Origin: Chthoniobacteraceae bacterium
GTDB lineage: Bacteria; Verrucomicrobiota; Verrucomicrobiia; Chthoniobacterales; Chthoniobacteraceae
NCBI GenBank assembly: GCA_947478975.1
Contig: CANJYI010000122.1
Coordinates: 1-7,928 of the forward strand
DNA: 7,928 nt
Reading direction: 5' to 3'
Below the pieces are notes generated by a model. That model was given only the letters and a program-made list of their open reading frames with translations. It ran no database searches and was not told where the DNA came from. Positions 1 through 5,662 of the stretch are shown in pieces; the stretch's first letter is position 1; each line of letters starts with the position of its first letter. The position numbers were made by a program, and so were the translations under genes.

Positions 1-1
1 C

Positions 2-1105
2 CGCGTGGGCTATCCGGTGCTGGTGCGGCCCTCTTTTGTGCTGGGCGGCCGGGCGATGGAACGCGTTCACAACGAGGAGGATCTGCGGCGCTATATCCGT
101 ACAGCGGTCGAGGCGAGTCCGGACCATCCGGTGCTGGTCGACCATTTTCTGGAAGACGCAACGGAAGTTGATGTCGACTGTATTTGCGACGGAGAAACAG
201 CCGTCATCGGGGCGATCATGGAGCACATCGAGGAGGCGGGGATCCACTCGGGCGACTCCGCCTGTGTGATTCCGTCCTTTAGCCTCAGTGAGCGGGTGCA
301 GGCAGAAATCGCCGACGCGACCAAGCGCATGGCGCGGGCGTTGAATGTGCGTGGCCTGATGAACGTGCAGTTCGCGGTGAAGGACGAGGAGGTGTTCGTG
401 CTGGAGGTCAACCCGCGTGCTTCGCGTACGGTGCCGTTTGTCTCCAAGGCCATCGGCGTCCCCCTGGCAAAGCTTGCCGCAAAGGTGATGGCTGGAATGA
501 CGCTCAAGGAGCTCGGTTTTACCAAGGAGATCATACCACCGCACTTTTCCGTGAAGGAGGCGGTCTTTCCGTTTATCAAATTTCCGGGGGTCGACATCGT
601 GCTTGGGCCGGAAATGCGCAGTACCGGCGAGGTGATGGGAATCGACCGCACTCTGGGGCTCGCTTATGCAAAGGCGCAAATGGCGGCGCAACCGCCTCTG
701 CCGCAAAAAGGAAAGGTCTTCATCTCCGTGCCGGACCGGGACAAGGCTCGGGCAACCGAAATTGCCCGGGGCTTCGCGGAGCTTGGATTCGAAGTGCTTT
801 CGACCTACGGGACAGCCAAGGGCCTCGAGGCTGCGGGCATACCAGTCAAGCGGGTGCACAAGATTGGGGAGGGGCGTCCCAACCCGCTCGACTTGGTCAA
901 AAACGGCGAACTGGCGCTGATCATCAACACGCCCTCCGGCAAGGTGGCTCGCGAGGACGAAGTGCGTATCCGTTCGACCGCCAACAGTGCGCGGATTCCA
1001 GTGGTGACGACGCTCCGGGCGGCTGAGGCCAGCCTCGAGGGCATTCGTGCGATCCGGGAGCACGGAATTTCGGTACGCAGCCTGCAGGAGTTTCACGGGC
1101 TGTAG
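2..1105 (+). CDS. carB: Carbamoyl-phosphate synthase large subunit, C-terminal part (5' end outside window)
   Basis: CarB makes carbamoyl phosphate from bicarbonate, ATP and ammonia supplied by CarA, feeding pyrimidine and arginine synthesis in the cytoplasm. The reading frame is open from the first complete codon (base 2), so this is a truncated gene and the GTG at base 5 is an internal valine. About 367 of the roughly 1070 residues usual for the family are present. Counting that valine as residue 1, residues 1-230 are the second ATP-grasp domain, with the glycine loop VRPSFVLGGRAM, DHFLEDATEVDVD, the HSGDSA segment near 81 and the metal-binding EVNPRASRTVPF (Glu134, Asn136). Residues about 235-366 are the MGS-like allosteric domain, with STYGTA, the lysine of KIGEGRP, INTPSG and the VVTTL pair that bind effectors in the E. 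coli enzyme. No key residue in this part appears lost. It converges on the response-regulator gene downstream. Confidence 0.97.
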   Translation, partial: RVGYPVLVRPSFVLGGRAMERVHNEEDLRRYIRTAVEASPDHPVLVDHFLEDATEVDVDCICDGETAVIGAIMEHIEEAGIHSGDSACVIPSFSLSERVQAEIADATKRMARALNVRGLMNVQFAVKDEEVFVLEVNPRASRTVPFVSKAIGVPLAKLAAKVMAGMTLKELGFTKEIIPPHFSVKEAVFPFIKFPGVDIVLGPEMRSTGEVMGIDRTLGLAYAKAQMAAQPPLPQKGKVFISVPDRDKARATEIARGFAELGFEVLSTYGTAKGLEAAGIPVKRVHKIGEGRPNPLDLVKNGELALIINTPSGKVAREDEVRIRSTANSARIPVVTTLRAAEASLEGIRAIREHGISVRSLQEFHGL

Positions 1106-1110
1106 GCGCG

Positions 1111-1126
1111 CCCTAGGTCCCTAGGT
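1111..1126. repeat. Tandem duplication of an 8-mer (CCCTAGGT x2)
   Basis: CCCTAGGT occurs at 1111-1118 and again immediately at 1119-1126. Each copy contains the self-complementary hexamer CCTAGG. A further CCTAG at 1135-1139 could pair with CTAGG at 1121-1125. The repeat lies six bases after the carB stop codon in the convergent gap. No function is recognised; it may be slippage or part of an mRNA 3'-end structure. Confidence 0.6.
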
Positions 1127-1150
1127 AATGGGGGCCTAGCCTTGGGTGGG

Positions 1151-1183
1151 CTCCCCTGCTTCCGCACTGGGGGAGGTTTGATT
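1151..1183 (+). terminator. Weak terminator-like hairpin after carB
   Basis: CTCCCC (1151-1156) can pair with GGGGAG (1170-1175) around a 13-base loop, and the short T-containing tail GTTTGATT follows. It sits between two convergent genes, where a terminator is expected. The T tract is poor and the loop is large, so this is only a candidate. Read on the other strand no T tract follows the stem, so it would serve carB rather than the opposing gene. Confidence 0.28.
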
Positions 1184-2312
1184 ACCCGACCGGAGTGCTG
1201 GTTCTGATCCGCACGCTTTCAGGCATCCTTCCCCCACTGGCCATTTCCTGGAGCATCCGCCGTAAGTTTGGGGTCACCCGGCAGCCTTTGGTCAGCAACA
1301 GCGAGCCCGTTTCGGAGGGAATGTCGTCTGCCAGAGTGTCGCCTTCCTGGAGCGCGAGCCATGACACCGAAGTGGTGTTGGGCAGGTGCGCATGCGGATC
1401 CTCCCCGAAGCACGCAAGCGCAGCAGCCAGAACGCTCGGGTCGTAGAGTCCCTCATCCAGTTGCATCAGCCGGAGCGCATCCCCGGCGGTGCACCCGGTC
1501 CCCAGGCGTTCCTCCAAGTCGCGCACGACGCGCAGCATCCGGGCTCCGAGTGGAATTTGGGTCCCTGCCACGGTGTCCTGCGGTTGGCCGGAGCCGTCGA
1601 AATTCTTGCCCAGATAGGCTACCGAACAGGCGATCTTCTCCATGCGCGGGATCTGCCTCAAAAGCGCGGCAGCCGCCTGCGGAAAGTCACCGGAAAAGGC
1701 CGCGGTTGGATCTCCTTGGGAGTAAGGCCGGGCCGCGCCGATTGCCCCCAGTGGGGAGAGCATGGCCGCGACCTCCAGTTCCCAGAAGTCTGGGTGGAGC
1801 ATTTCCAAAGCAAGCTCACGCATTCTCTGGCTGAGGCGCTGGGCGATTGCGTGGCTCTCAGGCTTGACCATCTGAATGACCTTGCTGAGGACAGCTACCG
1901 TTCCGGCAAGCATTCGAAACTGGGACTCTAGCAGTTGGTGGATCGTGTGCCTTAGGTCAAGGGCCTCCCGGATTGCCGCCTCAAGGACGTGGAGTCCGCA
2001 CGGTTTTGTCAGAAAGCGGCAAACGTTTCCCTCGTTGATCGCGGAGATGGCGGTCTGGGCATCGTCCGCGGAGGTGAGCATCACCCTCGACGCATTCGGG
2101 ACAATGGAACGGGCCTGCCTGAGAAGTTCGAGACCGCTCATGCCCGGCATGCGCATGTCGGCAACCACCACGGCTAGCTCCGGAAGCGTACGCATCCTTG
2201 CGAGCGCTTCTCTGGGATCGGAGGCGGTCTCTACGAGAAACGAACCCAACAGACCGTCGCGCAATGCGCGCAGCAAGTCGCAGTCGTCGTCCACGATGAG
2301 AATCCTTTGCAT
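1182..2312 (-). CDS. Response regulator: receiver domain plus degenerate HD-GYP-like output domain
   Basis: This is a 376-residue two-component response regulator. Residues 1-120 form a CheY-like receiver: the acidic cluster after ILIV (Asp8-Asp10), the phosphoacceptor Asp52 in VVADMRMPGMSG, Thr80 in VMLTSADD and Lys103 in FLTKP, so it should be phosphorylatable. Residues about 125-300 follow the layout of RpfG-type HD-GYP proteins: AIAQRLSQRMRELA, AAMLSPLGAIG, LLRQIPRMEKIA, NFDGSGQP, IPLGARMLRVV and LYDPSVLAAAL. The metal-binding HD is replaced by Ser186-Pro187, and the HHE..GYP signature has become YLGKNFDGSGQP, so c-di-GMP hydrolysis is unlikely. Residues 310-376 resemble the short tail (GDTLADDI, GSLLLTKG) common in this family. 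No sensor kinase lies in the window. The gene is divergent from flgF, which hints at motility control, but the target is unknown. The ATG has no clear Shine-Dalgarno motif upstream. Confidence 0.88.
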   Translation of the reverse strand: MQRILIVDDDCDLLRALRDGLLGSFLVETASDPREALARMRTLPELAVVVADMRMPGMSGLELLRQARSIVPNASRVMLTSADDAQTAISAINEGNVCRFLTKPCGLHVLEAAIREALDLRHTIHQLLESQFRMLAGTVAVLSKVIQMVKPESHAIAQRLSQRMRELALEMLHPDFWELEVAAMLSPLGAIGAARPYSQGDPTAAFSGDFPQAAAALLRQIPRMEKIACSVAYLGKNFDGSGQPQDTVAGTQIPLGARMLRVVRDLEERLGTGCTAGDALRLMQLDEGLYDPSVLAAALACFGEDPHAHLPNTTSVSWLALQEGDTLADDIPSETGSLLLTKGCRVTPNLRRMLQEMASGGRMPESVRIRTSTPVG

Positions 2313-2421
2313 GACAGGGGTGAAACAGTAGTTTGCCAGTCAGTAGCGGCCAAATCCAGATCTTCCTTGGAGAGGCATTGTTGAAGGAGATTTTCGCCTG
2401 GTTGTACAGAGGCTCCTAAAA

Positions 2422-2440
2422 TGGCACAGGCCATGCTTTG
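2422..2440 (+). promoter_or_regulatory. Candidate sigma-54 (-24/-12) promoter upstream of flgF
   Basis: TGGCAC at 2422-2427 and ATGCT at 2433-2437 match the RpoN consensus TGGCAC-N5-TTGCW at all but one or two positions. Exactly ten bases separate the GG (2423-2424) from the GC (2435-2436), as that sigma factor requires. Transcription would begin near 2448, only about five bases before the flgF ATG at 2453, which is unusually short. The same bases contain the inverted repeat ATGGC-ACAG-GCCAT (2421-2434), so a repressor or activator site is an alternative reading. No other convincing promoter was seen in the 140-base divergent spacer. Confidence 0.42.
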
Positions 2441-2452
2441 AGTGGTGGTACG

Positions 2453-3202
2453 ATGAATGTAGGAATGTACAAAGGGGCGGCCGGAATGGTTGCGTTTGAA
2501 GGATGGCAGGAAACCATCGCGCAGAACCTCGCTTCCGCAGGGGTCCCGGGCTACAGGAAGGCCCAGTCCACATTCGCCGGCGTGGTGGCCGACGTCACCA
2601 AGATCAAGCACGGCGACAGTGTTTCCCAGACTGAGAACGGCGTGATTCCCGCAGGAAAACGTTCCTTGAATCTGACGCCGGGCAGCTACACCTACACCGG
2701 TGTTGAGACAAATTTTGCCATCGGCGGGGAAGGTTTTTTCCGCATCCGGTTGCCGGACGGCACCAACGGCTACACAAGAAACGGCAATTTTAGGGTGGCG
2801 TCGGACTATTCCCTGGTCACACAGGACGGCAGCACCGTTGAGGGTGACGGTGGTCCAATCACCTTCCGGCAGGAGGGGGGCAAGGTTTTTATCAATTCCG
2901 AAGGGTTGATCATTCAGGGAGACCAGCAGTTGGGAAAGCTGGCTGTGTTCAAGTTTGAAAAGCCTGAAGATTTGCACCGCATCGGGAACGGGATTATCGG
3001 CCCGGTCGGTCAAAATGCGGCGCTGCCTGTCGAGAATGCCCCGATCATGCACATGACCGTGGAGGGCAGTAACGTAATGCTCATGGAGGAAATGGTGAGC
3101 ATGATTTCGCTGGGCCGCGCTTATGATTCAGCGAAGAAAGTGCTGGATGTAAGTGATGATAGCGCAGGGAAAGCCATTCAGTATCTCGGAGCTCAGTCCT
3201 AA
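2453..3202 (+). CDS. flgF: Flagellar proximal-rod protein FlgF
   Basis: FlgF is a rod component of the flagellar basal body, exported through the flagellar type III apparatus, so no signal peptide is expected or seen. The 249-residue product is close to the E. coli length (about 251). The N-terminal rod domain (residues 5-36) shows YKGAAGM and IAQNLASAGVPGYRK, a variant of the family ANNLAN..T.GF motif. The central region has NFAIGGEGFFRIRLPDG followed by YTRNGNF and LVTQDGSTVEG. The C-terminal helix has VEGSNVMLMEEMVSMISLGRAYDSAKKVL, matching the SNVN..EEM..MI..QRAYE signature. I chose the ATG at 2453 because it gives the canonical start MNVGMY; an in-frame TTG at 2438 overlaps the promoter candidate. 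FlgF rather than FlgG is inferred because the better FlgG match follows and this protein lacks the FlgG-specific insertion. Confidence 0.9.
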   Translation: MNVGMYKGAAGMVAFEGWQETIAQNLASAGVPGYRKAQSTFAGVVADVTKIKHGDSVSQTENGVIPAGKRSLNLTPGSYTYTGVETNFAIGGEGFFRIRLPDGTNGYTRNGNFRVASDYSLVTQDGSTVEGDGGPITFRQEGGKVFINSEGLIIQGDQQLGKLAVFKFEKPEDLHRIGNGIIGPVGQNAALPVENAPIMHMTVEGSNVMLMEEMVSMISLGRAYDSAKKVLDVSDDSAGKAIQYLGAQS

Positions 3203-3228
3203 CTTTTAGATTTAAAATCAGCCGATAA
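3200..3228 (+). promoter_or_regulatory. Candidate sigma-28 (FliA-type) promoter upstream of flgG
   Basis: GCCGATAA at 3221-3228 is an exact copy of the enterobacterial FliA -10 element. TAACTTTT at 3200-3207 matches the -35 element TAAAGTTT at six of eight positions, but the 13-base spacer is two bases longer than the usual 11. A start near 3235 would leave a leader of about 39 bases before the flgG ATG, a normal arrangement. The -10 box forms the loop side of a small hairpin, so the signal may partly reflect that structure. Confidence 0.38.
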
Positions 3229-3250
3229 GCTGAGTTTGTTTTCGTTCGTT
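3214..3250 (+). terminator. Small hairpin with T-rich tail between flgF and flgG (possible attenuator)
   Basis: TCAGC (3218-3222) pairs perfectly with GCTGA (3229-3233) around the loop CGATAA. After one A-G mismatch, AAA (3214-3216) can pair with TTT (3235-3237). The T-rich run GTTTTCGTTCGTTT follows. The five-pair core is weak for an intrinsic terminator, so partial attenuation or no effect is as likely as real termination. It overlaps the GCCGATAA promoter candidate, so the two readings compete. Confidence 0.25.
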
Positions 3251-3273
3251 TAAGCCTACAAAATTCGACCCTT

Positions 3274-4062
3274 ATGATCCAATCCCTCTACTCCGGCGCT
3301 TCCGGGATGGAAGCCCAGCAGCTGAACCTGAACGTGATCGCCAACAATTTGGCGAACGCGAACACGACGGGGTTCAAGCGCAGCAAGATCGAGTTTCAGG
3401 ATTTGCTTTACCAGAGGCCGCGCACCGCAGGCGCCGATGCCGGAAACGGCAACGTGCTGCCAACCGGCACAGAGCTCGGAAACGGTACCCGGGTGGTGGC
3501 CACGACAAAGGTGTTCACCCAGGGGCAGCTCAAGCAGACGGGCGGAGAGTTGGATCTGGCCATCGATGGAGACGGTTTTTTCAAGATCCAGCGTGCGGAC
3601 GGGACGGAAGTTTATTCCAGAGACGGGACCATGAAGTTTGATTCGCAGGGCAAGGTTGTCACGAGTGACGGTCTGACCGTTGTGGGGATGCCGGGCTTGA
3701 CGGATGCGAAGGGCATCGTGGTCTCCCCTAACGGAACAATTACGTACGTGGACAAAACCGGGAAGCAAGTGACCGCGGGAGCGGTGCAGCTTTTCCGGTT
3801 TCCGAACCCCTCCGGCTTGCGCAGCATGGGTGGAAATCTGTATGAGGAAACGCCCTCGAGCGGTGCCCCCCAGGCCGGTGTCCCAGGGGTTCCAGGTTCC
3901 GGAATCGGGCCCTTGGTTCAGGGTTTCCTCGAGTCTTCCAACGTGAATATCGTGGAGGAGATGGTGAATATGATCCAGGCGCAGCGTGCTTATGAGATCA
4001 ATTCGAAGGCCATCACGACCTCCGACGAAATGCTTGGTCAGATGTCCCAGCTCAAGCGATGA
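3274..4062 (+). CDS. flgG: Flagellar distal-rod protein FlgG
   Basis: FlgG builds the distal rod, the drive shaft that runs through the P- and L-rings. The 262-residue protein is nearly the same size as E. coli FlgG (260). Residues 1-35 hold the rod motif MIQSLYSGASGM and ANNLANANTTGFKR. Residues 40-90 include FQDLLYQRPR and LPTGTELGNGTRVVATTKVF, corresponding to the FlgG-specific stretch that distinguishes the straight rod from the hook. LDLAIDGDGFFKIQRADG (about 94-110) and YSRDGTM follow, and the C-terminus has ESSNVNIVEEMVNMIQAQ, RAYEINSKAI and DEMLGQM, near the family consensus. Its stop codon overlaps the flgA start (ATGA). The ATG at 3274 lacks a Shine-Dalgarno motif but gives the canonical N-terminus. 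Confidence 0.97.
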   Translation: MIQSLYSGASGMEAQQLNLNVIANNLANANTTGFKRSKIEFQDLLYQRPRTAGADAGNGNVLPTGTELGNGTRVVATTKVFTQGQLKQTGGELDLAIDGDGFFKIQRADGTEVYSRDGTMKFDSQGKVVTSDGLTVVGMPGLTDAKGIVVSPNGTITYVDKTGKQVTAGAVQLFRFPNPSGLRSMGGNLYEETPSSGAPQAGVPGVPGSGIGPLVQGFLESSNVNIVEEMVNMIQAQRAYEINSKAITTSDEMLGQMSQLKR

Positions 4063-4925
4063 GATTTCCTGCTCGGCTTTTGCTGCTTGCTGCTCTTCCT
4101 GTTTTTGGAATGGCGCAGGTGGCTTGTGCCGACTTGAGCAAGCTGCTTGAGCCCGTGGGCGGCGCAACACTCGGGCGTCCCGGGGCTGCACTCGACCGTC
4201 CGGAAGATCTCGCGGGCGGTTCCGGTTCGCGGATTCCGGTGAGGGGGGGTAAAGGACCGGTTGCACAGATCATTCGGACGGAGACTCCCCAGCAACTCAC
4301 AGAGTTGGAGTTGGTGCAGGGTATCCAGAACGACCTCCCCAAACGCTACGATATCCAGGGGGATTTGAGGGTCAGCTTACTGCGGCGGTGGAGCCCCTTG
4401 CAGCTTCCTTCTTCCGACTTCTTTGCGGAGTGTGTCCAGTTGCCGCCGACCGGACTTTCCAGCAACATGAATGTGATCGTGAGGGGGGTGAGCGGTGGGA
4501 AGATCATCGGGGAGTGGCCGCTTCAAATCCGTGTTGAAATGTACCAAAAGGCGTGGGTTTCAACGCAACGGCTGGAGCCGGGGCAGGTTTTGGAAAGGGG
4601 GCTGATTGTTGCTCAACCGTTGGATGTATTGCGTGAGGCGGTGCAGCCGATATCGGCGGAGCGGGACCTTGCCGGTTTTGAGCTCGCGCAGTCGGTAAAC
4701 AAGGGAAGAGCCCTTACCCGCCGGGATCTCGTGGAGCGATCGCTTGTAAAGCGGGGCCAATTTGTGGACGCAGTCGCAGGCGAGGGCGGGCTTTCCGTCC
4801 GGATGCGTGCAGTTGCAATGGAGGGCGGGCCTGCCGGCGCCGTGATCCGGGTCAAAAATTTAGACAGCAAAAAAGAGTTTTACGCTCAGGTGATCAATGA
4901 AAACCAAGTTCAAGTTCGTTTCTAG
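4059..4925 (+). CDS. flgA: Flagellar P-ring assembly chaperone FlgA
   Basis: FlgA is a periplasmic chaperone that helps FlgI assemble into the P-ring. The 288-residue product starts with a Sec signal peptide (basic MRFPAR, hydrophobic residues 7-20) and a likely signal peptidase I site after Ala24 (VACA, then Asp25); the Cys23 context is not a convincing lipobox. Residues about 33-66 are rich in Gly, Pro and Arg and look like an unstructured linker. Residues 160-288 are the conserved C-terminal part: a SAF-like segment (RLEPGQVLERGLI, GFELAQSVNKGRALTRRDL), then SLVKRGQFVDAV, LSVRMRAVAMEGGPAGAVIRV and NLDSKKEFYAQV. It is longer than E. coli FlgA (about 219 residues), mostly because of the linker and N-terminal region. 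It overlaps flgG by 4 bases and flgH by 29 bases, so translation is probably coupled. Confidence 0.93.
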   Translation: MRFPARLLLLAALPVFGMAQVACADLSKLLEPVGGATLGRPGAALDRPEDLAGGSGSRIPVRGGKGPVAQIIRTETPQQLTELELVQGIQNDLPKRYDIQGDLRVSLLRRWSPLQLPSSDFFAECVQLPPTGLSSNMNVIVRGVSGGKIIGEWPLQIRVEMYQKAWVSTQRLEPGQVLERGLIVAQPLDVLREAVQPISAERDLAGFELAQSVNKGRALTRRDLVERSLVKRGQFVDAVAGEGGLSVRMRAVAMEGGPAGAVIRVKNLDSKKEFYAQVINENQVQVRF

Positions 4926-5643
4926 AAACGCCTCGATGGGGGCAATTACTGCTGCTTTGGGGCTGTTCTCCTTGTTGGGGATGGCTTCGAGCGCGGTCGC
5001 TGGTTCGCTCTGGAGGGAGGCCGTGACAGACGAGCGGGGCATGTACGCGGACAAGAAAGCGCGGCGGATTGGGGATATTGTGACGGTTTCGATAATCGAG
5101 ACACTGGTGTACGACAATGCTCGCGGCCTAACCACCTCGCGGACCACTACAGGGTCAGCCCCGGGCATCGCCGGTCAGATAGTAAATTCCCTGATAAATT
5201 CGGGGGCGAGTCGCCAGACTGCGCTCCCACAGACTGATAGGAGAAAGTTCCCCTCGAATCTGCTGCCAAAGTCGACTGCTGCTGCCAACGCTCTCAAAAT
5301 ATTGGATCCGGCTTCTGTTTCGACCCTCGAAGGGTCCGGGGAGATTACCAATTCCCAAACGCTTAACTTTACGATGGCCGTGCAGGTTATCGATGTGTTG
5401 CCCAATGGAAATCTGGTGATCGAAGGAATCCGTCAGATCGGCTTTTCCAACGAGAGACAATTTATTTCGCTGCGTGGGATTATTCGCCCGGTTGACATCC
5501 GGGGCGCGGTGGGGATCACTCCCAAGGTGCGTTCGGAGGATGTTGCGGATGCACGGATAGAAGTGGTTGCCGAGGGGGCCCTAACAGAAACAGCCAAGAA
5601 GGGCTGGCTTAAGAAACTGGACGACAAAATCACCCCTTATTGA
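4897..5643 (+). CDS. flgH: Flagellar L-ring protein FlgH (no lipobox)
   Basis: FlgH forms the outer-membrane L-ring around the distal rod. The 248-residue protein keeps the family landmarks: SLWREA right after the signal peptide, RRIGDIVTVSIIE (57-68), GSGEITNSQTLNFTMAV (146-162), VLPNGNLVIEGIRQI (167-181), LRGIIRPVDI (192-201), ADARIEVVAEGAL (218-229) and KKGWLKKLDDKITPY at the end. Its signal peptide ends in SSAVA with apparent signal peptidase I cleavage after Ala35. The protein has no cysteine at all, whereas the proteobacterial protein is a lipoprotein. The start ATG lies inside flgA and is preceded by AGGTGA, the best ribosome-binding-like motif in the operon. The overlap with flgA supports translational coupling. 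Confidence 0.95.
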   Translation: MKTKFKFVSRNASMGAITAALGLFSLLGMASSAVAGSLWREAVTDERGMYADKKARRIGDIVTVSIIETLVYDNARGLTTSRTTTGSAPGIAGQIVNSLINSGASRQTALPQTDRRKFPSNLLPKSTAAANALKILDPASVSTLEGSGEITNSQTLNFTMAVQVIDVLPNGNLVIEGIRQIGFSNERQFISLRGIIRPVDIRGAVGITPKVRSEDVADARIEVVAEGALTETAKKGWLKKLDDKITPY

Positions 5644-5662
5644 GACTTTTAAACGAACTTTT

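Noticed and set aside
2313..2420. A small protein gene in the divergent spacer (AAGGAG motif near 2384)
   Set aside because: The start-like TTG downstream of the motif runs into a stop after five codons, and no other open frame is supported.
2438..2452. TTG at 2438 as flgF start
   Set aside because: It would add five residues before the canonical MNVGMY start and overlaps the -12 element of the promoter candidate.
2231..3052. Long minus-strand open frame (273 codons) opposite flgF
   Set aside because: It lies antisense to flgF, reads into the 5' part of the response regulator gene in another frame, and has no recognisable family motif; flgF itself has strong conserved signatures.
3256..4266. 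336-codon minus-strand open frame opposite flgG and flgA
   Set aside because: Composition is typical of an antisense shadow (rich in His, Arg and Gly with no domain), and it covers the well-supported flgG and the start of flgA.
4646..4657. Perfect 12-base palindrome GCCGATATCGGC inside flgA
   Set aside because: It encodes ordinary flgA codons in a conserved segment; a palindrome of this size can occur by chance, and nothing else suggests an operator.
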